DNA of 64,000 bases from Psychrobacter ciconiae (GCF_904846055.1 NZ_CAJGYV010000001.1:2232001-2296000); one strand, 5' to 3'. Shown: positions 51,786 to 60,543, numbered from the stretch's first letter. Notes: generated from the letters alone by a model not told the origin. Made by a program: numbers and translations.

Positions 51786-52253
51786 ATGCGATTGACCACT
51801 TATAGTGATTTTGCGCTGCGAACGCTCATGTATTTGGCGGTCGTTCCGGCGGATGGCATGCTTGCCAACATCAGCGACATTGCAGGCAGTTATCACATTT
51901 CAAAAAGCCATCTAACCAAAGTCGTTCACCAATTAGGAAAGCTTGGCTATATCGAAAGTATTCGCGGTAAAGGCGGCGGTATTCGCTTAGCAAAAGCGCC
52001 TGAGGACATTAATTTGGGCGTTCTTATTCGGCAAATCGAACCTGATTTTGAGTTGGTAGAATGCTTTGGGCAATCTGTACCGCCTAAGTCTGATTTGATT
52101 TATCAAGAGGTGGTCGGCTGCGTGATTAGCCCTGAATGTCAATTAAAGCGGGTATTTTCTGAGGCGCTCAAAGCATTTATCGGCGTTCTTGACCAGTACA
52201 GCCTTGCAGATATTGTTCGCAATGATGCCAAGCTTGCAGCACTGTTGGCGTGA
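51786..52253 (+). CDS. nsrR: Rrf2-family nitric-oxide-sensing repressor NsrR
   Basis: 155 residues. It opens with MRLTTYSDFALRTLMYLAV (typical NsrR), a winged helix with YHISKSHLTKVVHQLGKLGY, and GKGGGIRLAK. Three Cys able to bind the Fe-S cluster are present, in VECFGQ (near 94), GCVISPEC (near 112 and 118), with spacing close to NsrR. NO destroys the cluster and releases repression. AAAGGTTGGAAAG lies upstream of the ATG. Adjacent to its likely target nnrS and its own binding site. Confidence 0.92.
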   Translation: MRLTTYSDFALRTLMYLAVVPADGMLANISDIAGSYHISKSHLTKVVHQLGKLGYIESIRGKGGGIRLAKAPEDINLGVLIRQIEPDFELVECFGQSVPPKSDLIYQEVVGCVISPECQLKRVFSEALKAFIGVLDQYSLADIVRNDAKLAALLA

Positions 52254-52375
52254 TAGGGGCATGAATAACAGGCTTGATAACATTAATAATTTTGATTTAC
52301 AGCAGGCTCACTGTTAACTTATAATTAACTTTTTGTTGTAAAAGATAATAATAGGTTAACTTAAAGGATATCTCG

Positions 52376-53167
52376 ATGACTCATGCTTTAAATTTGAAGG
52401 CTTTGGCGCTAATGGGAGCGGTACTTTTAAGTGCTTGTTCAGCAATGCCCACCGATGATAATGTCAAAAAAGAAACCACAACGCAGTCGGCAAGCGCCGC
52501 GCCAACCCCGCAATCTGGATTTCGTTTTAGCGATGCTGAAAACGCTGATATCGCCAACAAAAACAAGCTGTCTTATCGGATATTTTATGACAAGCCGTCC
52601 ACAGGCGCGGATGCTGCTTGGTTTGATGCGGTAAAGCGTGGTGATTTGGCAACGGTCAAATATATGACCCAAAATGGTCAAGATTTGGAAGCCAAAGATA
52701 CTGGCAGCTTGGATCAGACAGCGCTTGGTTGGGCGGCATTTATTGGTTATGAGGACATGGTGGATTATCTGATTGCTCAGGGCGCAAGTGTTTATGCGAC
52801 CGATAAAGGCGATGTTTATAACGTTATGAAGTCCGCTGCACTGGGTAAAAATACCAATATCGTCAAAAAAGTCCATCAAATATTAAAATCAAAAGGCGCG
52901 GTCGATTTAAACGACCAAACGGTTGAAAATGATGGCGAAACCTTGATTATGGTTGCCGCCAGCAATAACCGGATTGAAACGGTCAAATATCTATTGTCGC
53001 AAGGCGCGAATCCCAACTTGGTCGCTACGACTAAAGACAAAAGCATGGGGTCTTATAAACAAGGCGCTTATTCTTACGCTTGTTCGCGTGGTTTGGTAGA
53101 GATGCAGCAGCTGCTTGCAGCCAACGGCGCGATAAACCATCGAACCGGAAAAGCCAGCTGTGAGTAA
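52376..53167 (+). CDS. Ankyrin-repeat lipoprotein
   Basis: 263 residues. N-terminal signal with lipobox LLSAC (Cys about residue 21). After a Thr/Ala-rich linker come three to four ankyrin repeats: AVKRGDLATVKYMTQNGQDLE, LGWAAFIGYEDMVDYLIAQGA and VAASNNRIETVKYLLSQGA are recognisable, with a final copy near SRGLVEMQQLLAANGAINH (given as separate pieces). Probably anchored to the outer membrane facing the periplasm, where ankyrin proteins may bind or protect other proteins. AAAGGATATCTCG precedes the ATG; own terminator. Ligand unknown. Confidence 0.88.
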   Translation: MTHALNLKALALMGAVLLSACSAMPTDDNVKKETTTQSASAAPTPQSGFRFSDAENADIANKNKLSYRIFYDKPSTGADAAWFDAVKRGDLATVKYMTQNGQDLEAKDTGSLDQTALGWAAFIGYEDMVDYLIAQGASVYATDKGDVYNVMKSAALGKNTNIVKKVHQILKSKGAVDLNDQTVENDGETLIMVAASNNRIETVKYLLSQGANPNLVATTKDKSMGSYKQGAYSYACSRGLVEMQQLLAANGAINHRTGKASCE

Positions 53168-53186
53168 AAGTTAATATGCAATAAAG

Positions 53187-53222
53187 AAAAAAAAGGCTGT
53201 TCATATTGACAGCCTTTTTTAT
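53187..53222. terminator. Bidirectional terminator after the ankyrin lipoprotein gene
   Basis: AAAAAAAGGCTGT / ACAGCCTTTTTT stem with an 8-nt loop. Confidence 0.92.
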
Positions 53223-53242
53223 TGATCAATGCCTTTTAAAAC

Positions 53243-53992
53243 TTATTCAGCGTCCTCAAGTTTCGGTCGGGCTTTGTCAATGGCTTTAGTCAGCGCTTGC
53301 CCAAACTCACCCGCTTTAAATTCAATCCGATGCGTGTGCGCGGCGCAAAAATTACGGGTATCGCCCCATTTATCAGCAATATCCAATGCCCAATCGCAAT
53401 ACTGTTTTCCTGCGTCCGGCTCATCAAGGAGGGCGTCTTTGGTGCTAGGATGCAAAAGCACCTCAGGCATGACGGCATCAAGGAGTTTTATTGGCGGGGT
53501 CACAAAGGTATCATCGACATGAAGGCTTTTGCTGGCAGGGTGAAACGCAAGCAAAGAGCCGGTGTGAATTTTGTCATCGGGCGCAATGTAATAAATGCCT
53601 TTTGGCAAGGAGAATTCAAGCGCCGGATAACGGCGCGTCACCGCGTCACTTTCGACCAACTCATCTGCCCAATTAACCTCAGGAACTTGCTCACGGCGGC
53701 GGCGGCTGCCATAAAAGGTTGCCTCTGGAAAATCCTGTGCCATCTGCGCGCAGTGCGTGGTATGAAACGGATGAACGTTAAGAACCGCTTCGACCTTTTT
53801 ACCATTATCAGTAAGCGTCATGACCTCATCGCGGACGTCACCTTTAAGTTCATAACTGTCCAAAAAAATAAAGTTTCCGGAGTTGAGCTGCACCAATGAG
53901 CACTGCGTTCCCACGTCGATAATGTCGCCAAGCCGAAACGAGCCGCGGATATTCCAAAATCCTGACCCCAAATCTGTAATCGAATCGCTCAT
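53243..53992 (-). CDS. Metallo-beta-lactamase-fold-like protein with atypical metal site
   Basis: 249 residues. The opening (GFWNIRGSFRLGDIIDVGTQCSL, FIFLDSYELKG) resembles MBL-fold strands. Where HxHxDH is expected it reads NVHPFHTTHCAQ, giving His-x2-His-x2-His instead. A later Asp (LHVDDTFV) and His (AAHTHRIEF) could complete a site. Activity cannot be inferred. GGAGAATAATA precedes the ATG. Monocistronic, convergent with the ankyrin lipoprotein. It may be a non-catalytic or variant hydrolase. Confidence 0.65.
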   Translation of the reverse strand: MSDSITDLGSGFWNIRGSFRLGDIIDVGTQCSLVQLNSGNFIFLDSYELKGDVRDEVMTLTDNGKKVEAVLNVHPFHTTHCAQMAQDFPEATFYGSRRRREQVPEVNWADELVESDAVTRRYPALEFSLPKGIYYIAPDDKIHTGSLLAFHPASKSLHVDDTFVTPPIKLLDAVMPEVLLHPSTKDALLDEPDAGKQYCDWALDIADKWGDTRNFCAAHTHRIEFKAGEFGQALTKAIDKARPKLEDAE

Positions 53993-54304
53993 TATTATTC
54001 TCCATATTATTTTCGAATTTTACTAAGGTTTATTATAAGGACGACGGGGCAGGCGAACTGTTAGCAAAATGAGGCGTTAGCGTGATTTTATATTATCTCG
54101 ATCAATTTACTGATTTAGTCAGTAAAACCGCTTGGTTTAATGGTTAAGCATTAATTTTGCCCCCTGAGAACACTCATTATTGTGATATTATATAAATCGT
54201 TTATCATTCAAAGTTTACATTAGTAACTTCTATTAATCGTTAAAAATATTACTTTTCAATCACTTACGCGATTTATCACCGCGACCAATATAATCAGAAA
54301 TCTT
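53993..54304. other. 312-bp intergenic region, divergent
   Basis: AT-rich spacer between the MBL-like gene and the MFS transporter. No further gene, repeat or convincing operator is seen. Confidence 0.4.
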
Positions 54305-55576
54305 GTGAACCTATCCAACACGCCGTCCAAATTACAAAACGCTTCTTCAGCCCTACCAAACAAGGCACAAAGCAATGTGCCAAACAGCGCACCAAATTTT
54401 GCCTTACCGTCGTTGCTGCTTAAGCTGACCGTTGGCATGATTGGGATGTTTGCCTTTTTGCAAGTATATTCCATTCAAGCGATTTTGCCGGTATTGATGA
54501 GCGATTTGTCCGCAACCGAGGTGCAAGCGGGCGTGGTCGTTGGGGCAACTGTGATGGCGATTGCGATTATGTCGCCGTTTTTGGGGATGCTGTCCGACGC
54601 TGTTGGTCGCAAAGTTTTGGTGGTTGGGGCGCTGTTGTTTTTGGCGATTCCGACGGCGCTGATTGCCTTTAGTCCAAGCATTGGCTGGATGACGCTGTTT
54701 CGATTTTTGCAAGGCTTGTCCGTTCCAGGAATTACCGTGGTGATTTTGGCATATATCGGTGAGGAGTTTGAGGGTCGCGCGGTCACCGAATTGATGTCGT
54801 TTTATGTGTCAGGAACGGTATTGGGCGGCTTTTTAGGTCGGTTTTTATTGGGGCATTTGCACGAATTTATCGGCTGGCGGCATGGCTATTTTGTGATGGC
54901 GGCGATGACATTGGTTGGCGCAGCTTGGGTTGCCAAGACGCTTCCTGCATCCAAAAAGTTTGTTCCCAATCCCAATTTTCGCTCGGCAATGGCAACGCTC
55001 AAATCCCATTTGACCAACCGCTATGTGATAACGGCTTGCTTGCTTGGCGCTTGCGTACTGTTTTCGCTGGTTGGCTGCTTTACTTTTATCAATTTGCATT
55101 TAGCAGCCGCGCCTTATCAGCTATCGACCGGAGCGCTTGCCAATATTTTTGCTGTTTATCTGATTGGTGTGGTGATTACGCCATTATCAACCAAGCTTTT
55201 ACGCCGCTTTGGGGCGGCCAAAACCGTTCGCGCGGCGGTTATTATGTCAATGGTAGGCGTTTTGATCACGCAAGTGACGCCGCTTTGGGGCGTGATTGTA
55301 GGTCTTGCCATCATGTCGTCGGGCGTTTTTATCACTCAAGCGGCGACCATCAGCTATATTGCAGTCAACGTTAAATCGGGGCGCTCGCTTGCCTCGGGGC
55401 TGTATTATATGGGCTATTATGCTGGCGGCACGATTGGCGCTTGGCTTTGCGGCATTGCGTTTGCCAAAGGCGAGTGGTCAATGACAGTCGGGCTGCTGTT
55501 GGGGGTTCAGGTCTTAGCGCTGCTGATGGCAAGCTTTGGTATGGTAAAAATGAAAAAAACCTCCGCCGTAAGCTAA
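54305..55576 (+). CDS. MFS transporter, YnfM/DHA1-like
   Basis: 12-helix major facilitator, 423 residues. The first 35 residues are a soluble Asn/Ser/Ala-rich tail, then VYSIQAILPVLMSDL begins helix 1; the MFS loop motif is GMLSDAVGRKVLVVGAL, and WMTLFRFLQGLSVPGI is the helix 4-5 region, all as in YnfM-type exporters. The frame's start is a GTG with no clear ribosome site; Met44 inside helix 1 would be too late, so GTG is accepted with caution. Substrate unknown. TnpB element 2 sits 24 bp beyond its stop. Confidence 0.88.
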   Translation: MNLSNTPSKLQNASSALPNKAQSNVPNSAPNFALPSLLLKLTVGMIGMFAFLQVYSIQAILPVLMSDLSATEVQAGVVVGATVMAIAIMSPFLGMLSDAVGRKVLVVGALLFLAIPTALIAFSPSIGWMTLFRFLQGLSVPGITVVILAYIGEEFEGRAVTELMSFYVSGTVLGGFLGRFLLGHLHEFIGWRHGYFVMAAMTLVGAAWVAKTLPASKKFVPNPNFRSAMATLKSHLTNRYVITACLLGACVLFSLVGCFTFINLHLAAAPYQLSTGALANIFAVYLIGVVITPLSTKLLRRFGAAKTVRAAVIMSMVGVLITQVTPLWGVIVGLAIMSSGVFITQAATISYIAVNVKSGRSLASGLYYMGYYAGGTIGAWLCGIAFAKGEWSMTVGLLLGVQVLALLMASFGMVKMKKTSAVS

Positions 55577-55600
55577 GCGGTTAAGAAAAACCCTTTTTAT

Positions 55601-56837
55601 CCAAAGTCGCCGTAAAACCATGCTGTTCAGGACATGGATATCAGGCGATAACCGCTGACGCTTAGAATTGTCTGAGGCTTGCTAAAACTCATTAAACCTA
55701 TCAAACTAAAACCATGAAAACACTTAAACTTCGACTTAAAGACAAAAATGCCAAGCAGCTTAATCAATTAAGCGGCACGGTCAACTTTGTTTGGAATTAT
55801 GTCAATGAGTTGAGTTTTAAGCACCTAAGGCGAACCGGCAAGTTTTTTAGCGCTTACGATTTAGCTGAATATACCAAAGGTTCAGGCGCTCTGCTTGGTT
55901 TACACTCGCAAACCATTCAAGCGATTAGTGAAACTCACGCTAAAAGCCGAAAGCAGTTTAAAAAAGCCAAGTTAAGATGGCGAAGCAATAAGCCCAAAGC
56001 TAAAACAAAAAGCTTAGGTTGGATACCGTTTAAAAAGTCAGCGATTAAGCATTTAGCCACACGCCAAAGCGGTAAAAAGGCACTGAAATCAACCCTTCAA
56101 TTGTCACTGGCCAAAGGTCAAAAGCTGATTGTTGAATTGTTTGACAGCTACAATTTGGCATTGTATGACCTAAACACTCTCGAATTGGTTCAAGATGCAA
56201 GGGGCAGATGGTACGCTTGCATCACGGTTAAAGCCCAAAATGACGCCAAAGCCCAAAGCGGCAGGGGCAAAGTAGGCATTGATTTAGGACTCAAAGAAGC
56301 TGCCACTACCTCAAATGGTGATGTTCTAACCACCAAACAAACCCAAAAATGGGCTAAAAAACTGGCAACGGCGGGGCGAGCTAAGAACAAACAGCGCGCC
56401 CAAGCCATTCACGCCAAGATTAAAAATACTCGTAAAGACATCATTCATAAATTCACGACCCAACTTGTGCGTAATAACGCCTTGATTGTGGTTGGTGACG
56501 TAAAATCAAAATCATTCACTTCCAAAAAAACTAATCTTGCCAAATCGACTTACGATGCAGGTTGGTTTGAACTCAAACGGCAATTGGACTACAAATGCAA
56601 GCATGCAGGTTGCCGTTTTGAAATAGTGAATGAAGCTTACACCACCCAAACCTGTTCGTGTTGCGGCTCACGCCAAAACAGCCCGAAAGGTAGAACAGGT
56701 TTGCGAATAAGAGAATGGACTTGTGAGTGTGGTGTCACTCATGACCGCGATATCAACGCGGCAAGGAACATTCTTGCGGTCGGGCTTGACCGTCTTGCAG
56801 AAGGAATCCCCTCTCTTTAGGGAGGGGAGGAAGTCAA
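55601..56837 (+). mobile_element. TnpB-only IS200/IS605-type element, copy 2 (1237 bp)
   Basis: Same length and structure as copy 1: preceded by TTTAT (55596-55600), left-end subterminal hairpin around CCATG/CATGG (55618-55637), tnpB ATG 113 bp in, right-end hairpin CCCCTC/GAGGGG (56808-56827) and terminal GAGGAAGTCAA. It lies between the MFS gene and that gene's probable terminator. The native flanks carry GGTTAAG (55580-55586) and CTTAACC (56844-56850), which would face each other in the empty site. No tnpA. Confidence 0.88.
55714..56820 (+). CDS. tnpB: RNA-guided endonuclease TnpB (IS605 OrfB family), copy 2
   Basis: 368 residues, collinear with copy 1 without gaps. It keeps D190 in GIDLGLKEAATT, VVGDVKSKSF at RuvC-II, E307 in VNEAYTTQ, both zinc-ribbon Cys pairs and HDRDINAARN. 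Differences from copy 1 concentrate in the first half (for example NQLSGTVNF versus TAISGSVNF, LRRTGKFF versus LQPTGKFF), while the last third is nearly invariant. Intact and apparently expressible. Both copies together imply fairly recent activity or maintenance by selection. Confidence 0.9.
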   Translation: MKTLKLRLKDKNAKQLNQLSGTVNFVWNYVNELSFKHLRRTGKFFSAYDLAEYTKGSGALLGLHSQTIQAISETHAKSRKQFKKAKLRWRSNKPKAKTKSLGWIPFKKSAIKHLATRQSGKKALKSTLQLSLAKGQKLIVELFDSYNLALYDLNTLELVQDARGRWYACITVKAQNDAKAQSGRGKVGIDLGLKEAATTSNGDVLTTKQTQKWAKKLATAGRAKNKQRAQAIHAKIKNTRKDIIHKFTTQLVRNNALIVVGDVKSKSFTSKKTNLAKSTYDAGWFELKRQLDYKCKHAGCRFEIVNEAYTTQTCSCCGSRQNSPKGRTGLRIREWTCECGVTHDRDINAARNILAVGLDRLAEGIPSL

Positions 56838-56857
56838 TTTGAGCTTAACCTTTTAAC
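56653..56857 (+). ncRNA. Candidate omega-RNA (reRNA) with guide, element 2
   Basis: Scaffold position inferred as for element 1: 56653-56747 is base-for-base identical to 20383-20477, and the right-end hairpin and GAGGAAGTCAA are kept. The predicted guide begins at 56838, TTTGAGCTTAACCTTTTAAC. The 5' boundary is not determinable here. Confidence 0.4.
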
Positions 56858-56870
56858 CGATGTCAAACGA

Positions 56871-56895
56871 CCGATTTCATAGGAAGTCGGTTTTT
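56871..56895 (+). terminator. Terminator downstream of element 2, probably of the MFS gene
   Basis: CCGATTTC / GAAGTCGG stem (one G-T pair) with ATAG loop, then T5. It lies 16 nt before the HIBCH-like gene. Confidence 0.75.
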
Positions 56896-56910
56896 CAATC
56901 CAAAGGATAA

Positions 56911-58107
56911 ATGATGACTGCTACTACTTCTAACCCTCTTCAAAACCATGCGGACGACGTTGTGCTTTTTGAAACAATCAGAACGCATTGCGGTCATGGG
57001 CTTGGGGTAATGACGCTAAATTCGCCCAAGTCACTAAATGCGCTTAGCGTTGACATGTGTCATTTGCTATCAGCTGCGCTGAGCGATTGGCAAGAAGATG
57101 AGCACTTGGTTGCGGTGATATTAAAAGGGGCAGGCGATAAGGCATTTTGTGCAGGCGGTGATATCCGCAAGCTTTATGACAGCATGAAAGATAAATCGCT
57201 GTTGCCAAATCCGTATGCGACCAGTTTTTTTGGTAGTGAGTATAAGCTATTTCAGCAAATGCATAGTTTTACCAAGCCGATTATATTATGGGGTGATGGT
57301 ATCGTCATGGGCGGTGGCATGGGGCTGCTGGCGTCTTGTAGTCACCGAATTGTCACCGAAAAAACGCAGTTTGCCATGCCAGAGGTGACCATTGGGCTGT
57401 TTCCTGACGCCTCGGGAAGTTGGTTTTTGCAAAAATTTCCAGCAAAGTCGGGGCTATTTTTGGGATTGACGGGCGCTCGTGGCACAGCAAGTGATTTAAT
57501 ACTGGGTAATTTGGCAGAGTTTGCGCTGGCTTGTGATTATGATGCCATCATTCAAAAGCTGGTTGCGACCAACTGGCAAAGCGCCACCAACCCAAAGAGC
57601 ACCGATACCGCCCATGGTCTAGTCAGCCAAGCGCTCAGCCAGTTGCCAAAAGCGACCCTTACCGAAAGTAAGCTTGCCCGTTATTGGCGGCCCATTTCGC
57701 AAATCATGAACAGTGGTAGCCTTGCAGACATCGATGCAATTTTGCAAGATGATAAAAAAATCGCTGCCATATCAAGCGACTTTGCTGAAGACGAGTGGAC
57801 AAAACGCACCCTCAACAGCTACCGAAACGGTTGTCCGGTCACCAAAGCCTTAGCGTTTGAGCTGTATTATAAAGTGGGCACATTGTCTTTTGAGCAGATT
57901 TTATATCTAGAAACCAATGTCGCGCTGCACTGTTCGGCAAATCCTGACTTTAAAGAAGGCGTTCGGGCATTGCTTATTGATAAAGACAAACGCCCAAACT
58001 GGTCGCGAACGCTGAAAGACTGCCTAACTTTCGAGGGTCGTCGCTACATTGACAGTCATTTTGACAACCCTTATTCAGCAGGAAATCATCCCATTTTAGA
58101 AGGCTGA
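56911..58107 (+). CDS. 3-Hydroxyisobutyryl-CoA hydrolase-like enoyl-CoA hydratase/isomerase family protein
   Basis: 398 residues, the length of the HIBCH branch of the crotonase superfamily, which cleaves 3-hydroxyisobutyryl-CoA in valine breakdown. Oxyanion elements GAGDKAFCAGGDIRKLYDS near 70-88 and WGDGIVMGGGMGLLAS near 125-140; the catalytic segment MPEVTIGLFPDASGSWFL near 155-172 has the Glu and Asp typical of the branch. AAAGGATAA precedes ATGATG, so the start could be either Met. Convergent with an IclR gene just 4 bp away. No other valine-pathway gene is seen here. Confidence 0.87.
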   Translation: MMTATTSNPLQNHADDVVLFETIRTHCGHGLGVMTLNSPKSLNALSVDMCHLLSAALSDWQEDEHLVAVILKGAGDKAFCAGGDIRKLYDSMKDKSLLPNPYATSFFGSEYKLFQQMHSFTKPIILWGDGIVMGGGMGLLASCSHRIVTEKTQFAMPEVTIGLFPDASGSWFLQKFPAKSGLFLGLTGARGTASDLILGNLAEFALACDYDAIIQKLVATNWQSATNPKSTDTAHGLVSQALSQLPKATLTESKLARYWRPISQIMNSGSLADIDAILQDDKKIAAISSDFAEDEWTKRTLNSYRNGCPVTKALAFELYYKVGTLSFEQILYLETNVALHCSANPDFKEGVRALLIDKDKRPNWSRTLKDCLTFEGRRYIDSHFDNPYSAGNHPILEG

Positions 58108-58111
58108 CGGC

Positions 58112-58870
58112 TTAGTTTTGCATTTCATAAATTAAGTCTTGAATGTCCGCCGCCGCTTCTTGAAGTCTTGGGACAAATGCCAGCATATCCTCAAGGCTTA
58201 CGCGGATGGTCGGTGCGTGGACATAAAGCGATGCTAAATAGCGCGATTTTTTATCGACGATGGGAACCGATACCGAAATCATCTCAGAGATGAACTCTTC
58301 GTTATCCACACCGATTTTAGTCTTGGCAATGTGGTCAAGCTCAGCGTTTAACTCATCAATATCGATGATGGTGTTTTTGGTAAATTTATTCAATCCCAAA
58401 TTGTTGAGCGTTTTGCGGCGACGAGCTGCCGGTAGCTGGCTTAAATATAACTTGCCGCTTGAGGTGCACCACATCGGTGATTTGGTTCCGATTGGCAGAT
58501 AGATTTGCAGCGGCAGTTCGGTTTGGATGCGGTTGGTATAGGTCATTGACATCTGATAGGGGATGGCAATGCCGCAAGACTCTTTAATATCATCGACCAG
58601 CTTTTGTAGCACCACTTGGCGCTCATTAAAAAACTGCCGCTGCTGCCAAAGCTCCACACTTAAATTGCGAACGCGCCGCCCCGGAATGATACCGCCGCCA
58701 ATATCCACTTTGACAAAGCCTTCCTCAACCAAGTTCTGAATCAAGCGATGAACCGTCGGCTTTGGAATATTGAGCGCTTGCGACAATTCAAGCGGCGACA
58801 TTGGCGTTTGAGAGTACGAGACTGCCTCGATAATCTCTAACACACGGGTAATGGAGGACATTTTTGGCAT
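58112..58870 (-). CDS. IclR-family transcriptional regulator
   Basis: 252 residues. N-terminal winged helix: ITRVLEIIEAVSYSQTPMSP, then LSQALNIPKPTVHRLIQNLVE and GFVKVDIGGGIIPGRRVRNL. The C-terminal effector domain has MWCTSSGKLYLSQLPAARRRK and VDNEEFISEMISVSVPIVD. IclR proteins usually control aromatic or organic-acid catabolism. The inducer and target are unknown; the adjacent HIBCH-like gene is convergent, so it is not an obvious target. Start ATG at 58870. Confidence 0.9.
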   Translation of the reverse strand: MPKMSSITRVLEIIEAVSYSQTPMSPLELSQALNIPKPTVHRLIQNLVEEGFVKVDIGGGIIPGRRVRNLSVELWQQRQFFNERQVVLQKLVDDIKESCGIAIPYQMSMTYTNRIQTELPLQIYLPIGTKSPMWCTSSGKLYLSQLPAARRRKTLNNLGLNKFTKNTIIDIDELNAELDHIAKTKIGVDNEEFISEMISVSVPIVDKKSRYLASLYVHAPTIRVSLEDMLAFVPRLQEAAADIQDLIYEMQN

Positions 58871-59591
58871 AATAATACTCGCTCGACTAACAAATTAAAG
58901 CGTGAATGCTGCAATAGGCTGAACGGTAGGGTCAACAAATCCGGCGATACACATCAAAAAGTGCAATCACCTATCAGCAGCCATAAAGAATAATGAATCA
59001 AAATACAAAGATGAAGAATGCTACAAGGCTTAAATTGAGAAAAACTGCCTCACCGAATTAGATAATAGCCGAAGTCTGTAAGATTTAATAGCCATTTATC
59101 GAAGAATGTTATTAGATGTTGCCAAAATAAGATAACGAGAAGTTACTGTTTGTTGATAAATTAAATGATGGTATAAGATTGTTAAACAAAATTTAATGAT
59201 AAATTGATAGTTGGTAATACAGCGGTAAGCAAAAACAGCTATTTTAAAGCCATTATAAGAAAAGAGCCGCTGGGCTCAAGAAAACTGCCATATTTGAAGA
59301 CAGTTTGATGTCTTTATAATCCTTTTCAAAGGTCAGTTGTTTTGTAAGGGGCTTTACCTAGAATTTCTTAAGATTGCTTATTTGTAACAAAAAATGTGCT
59401 AACATAGTCAATTAAGAAGTAATTATTACAATATTCCCGTAATCTTTACACAACGGCAAATAAAAATTTCAGCTTTAGGGGTGACTTTTTGAGCCAAAAT
59501 TGTTTTAATCTGCTCAACAAAATGGTTGTTTATAAAAATATTAGATAATCGTTTTTTTGTGGGAATGAAATTTTAATTTTAGGAGAGTAGT
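58871..59591. other. 721-bp intergenic region upstream of the OMP gene
   Basis: AT-rich and free of credible genes. It should contain the promoters of the IclR and OMP genes. A long leader precedes the OMP start, with AGGAGAG as ribosome site. A weak imperfect hairpin AAACTGCC...GACAGTTT is present near 59281-59306. I see no repeat or clear operator. Confidence 0.4.
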
Positions 59592-60479
59592 ATGAAAGCT
59601 GTTCAATTATCTGCTATTGCTGCAGCCGTTTTAGCTTCAACAGCTGCCTTAGCTGCTGAGCCAGTTGTGGTTGTTGATGACAATGAAGCGGTCGTCTATG
59701 AAGTTGAGCCTGTAGCGGTTGCCTATGAAGCTGAGCCAGTTGCTTATGCAGCTACTGACGCTGGTGTTATCCGTAGCACGCCTGCTGCTGTCGTTGGCGG
59801 TACTAAAACTTTCTTCCAAACGGTAACTCACCCTGCGGCTATCAGTGCTGAAGTGGGCTCGCTTGGTTATGGCGCAAACATCGGTTGGGGTCTAAACGAA
59901 AAAACTGAACTTCAAGCCGGTTGGGCAGGTGGTGATGTTGCTGACCTTTTCGGCGGCGACTTTGACGCTAAAGGCATTAACTATGATGTCGAAACTGACT
60001 TTAGCAACCCATACTTAGGCGTTCAATTACGTCCAATGGCAAACTGGTTCACTATGGGCGCTGGTATCATCGTTCCTGATAACGATATTGATGTTACAGC
60101 TAATGCTAATGGCGAAGGTTATTACAGCATTAACGGAGATCGTTACTATGCTGGTAATTATGAAGGGAGCGATCCAGTAGGAGATAAGGTTGCTGCTGAT
60201 AACGTTGGTAATTTGGAAGGTTCTTTAAAGCACCGTAACAAGTTAGCTCCTTACGCAACTATCGGCTTCCGTCCAAACATTACCAATAACTTTGGTGTAT
60301 TTGGTGAGCTTGGCGCTGCTTACTTAGGTAAAGTCGACGCTAATGTAAAACTATCAGGAGAAAATGCTAACTTGCCTGCAGCTGTTGATGCTGCTCGTCA
60401 AGCTGAGAAAGATTTAGAAGATAAGAGCTGGATGGAGTGGTTGCCAATCGTAAAAGTTGGTGCAACTTACCGCTTCTAA
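59592..60479 (+). CDS. Outer-membrane beta-barrel-type protein with N-terminal Glu-Pro-Val repeats
   Basis: 295 residues. Sec signal peptide MKAVQLSAIAAAVLASTAALA with AxA cleavage (shown here as its two halves MKAVQLSAIAAAVL and ASTAALA), then an acidic repeat tract VEPVAVAYEAEPVAYA. From about residue 75, alternating strands and Gly-rich turns end in ...VGATYRF, with the terminal aromatic Phe used for outer-membrane insertion. A Tyr/Gly/Asp-rich segment (about 175-205) looks like a surface loop. Strong AGGAGAG ribosome site and a tight terminator suggest good expression. Family uncertain; function unknown. Confidence 0.78.
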   Translation: MKAVQLSAIAAAVLASTAALAAEPVVVVDDNEAVVYEVEPVAVAYEAEPVAYAATDAGVIRSTPAAVVGGTKTFFQTVTHPAAISAEVGSLGYGANIGWGLNEKTELQAGWAGGDVADLFGGDFDAKGINYDVETDFSNPYLGVQLRPMANWFTMGAGIIVPDNDIDVTANANGEGYYSINGDRYYAGNYEGSDPVGDKVAADNVGNLEGSLKHRNKLAPYATIGFRPNITNNFGVFGELGAAYLGKVDANVKLSGENANLPAAVDAARQAEKDLEDKSWMEWLPIVKVGATYRF

Positions 60480-60501
60480 TTGCTGCGCATCACTTAGCAA
60501 T

Positions 60502-60530
60502 AAAAAACGATCCTTCGGGGTCGTTTTTTT
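60502..60530. terminator. Bidirectional terminator after the OMP gene
   Basis: AAAAAACGATCC / GGGTCGTTTTTT-type stem closed by a TTCG tetraloop, T7 tail. Confidence 0.93.
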
Positions 60531-60543
60531 GGTTTGGCAGCCT

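Noticed and set aside
53297..53899. A 200-codon plus-strand frame opposite the MBL-like gene
   Set aside because: No ribosome site, basic low-complexity composition typical of antisense shadows. The minus-strand gene has a good ribosome site and fold-like sequence.
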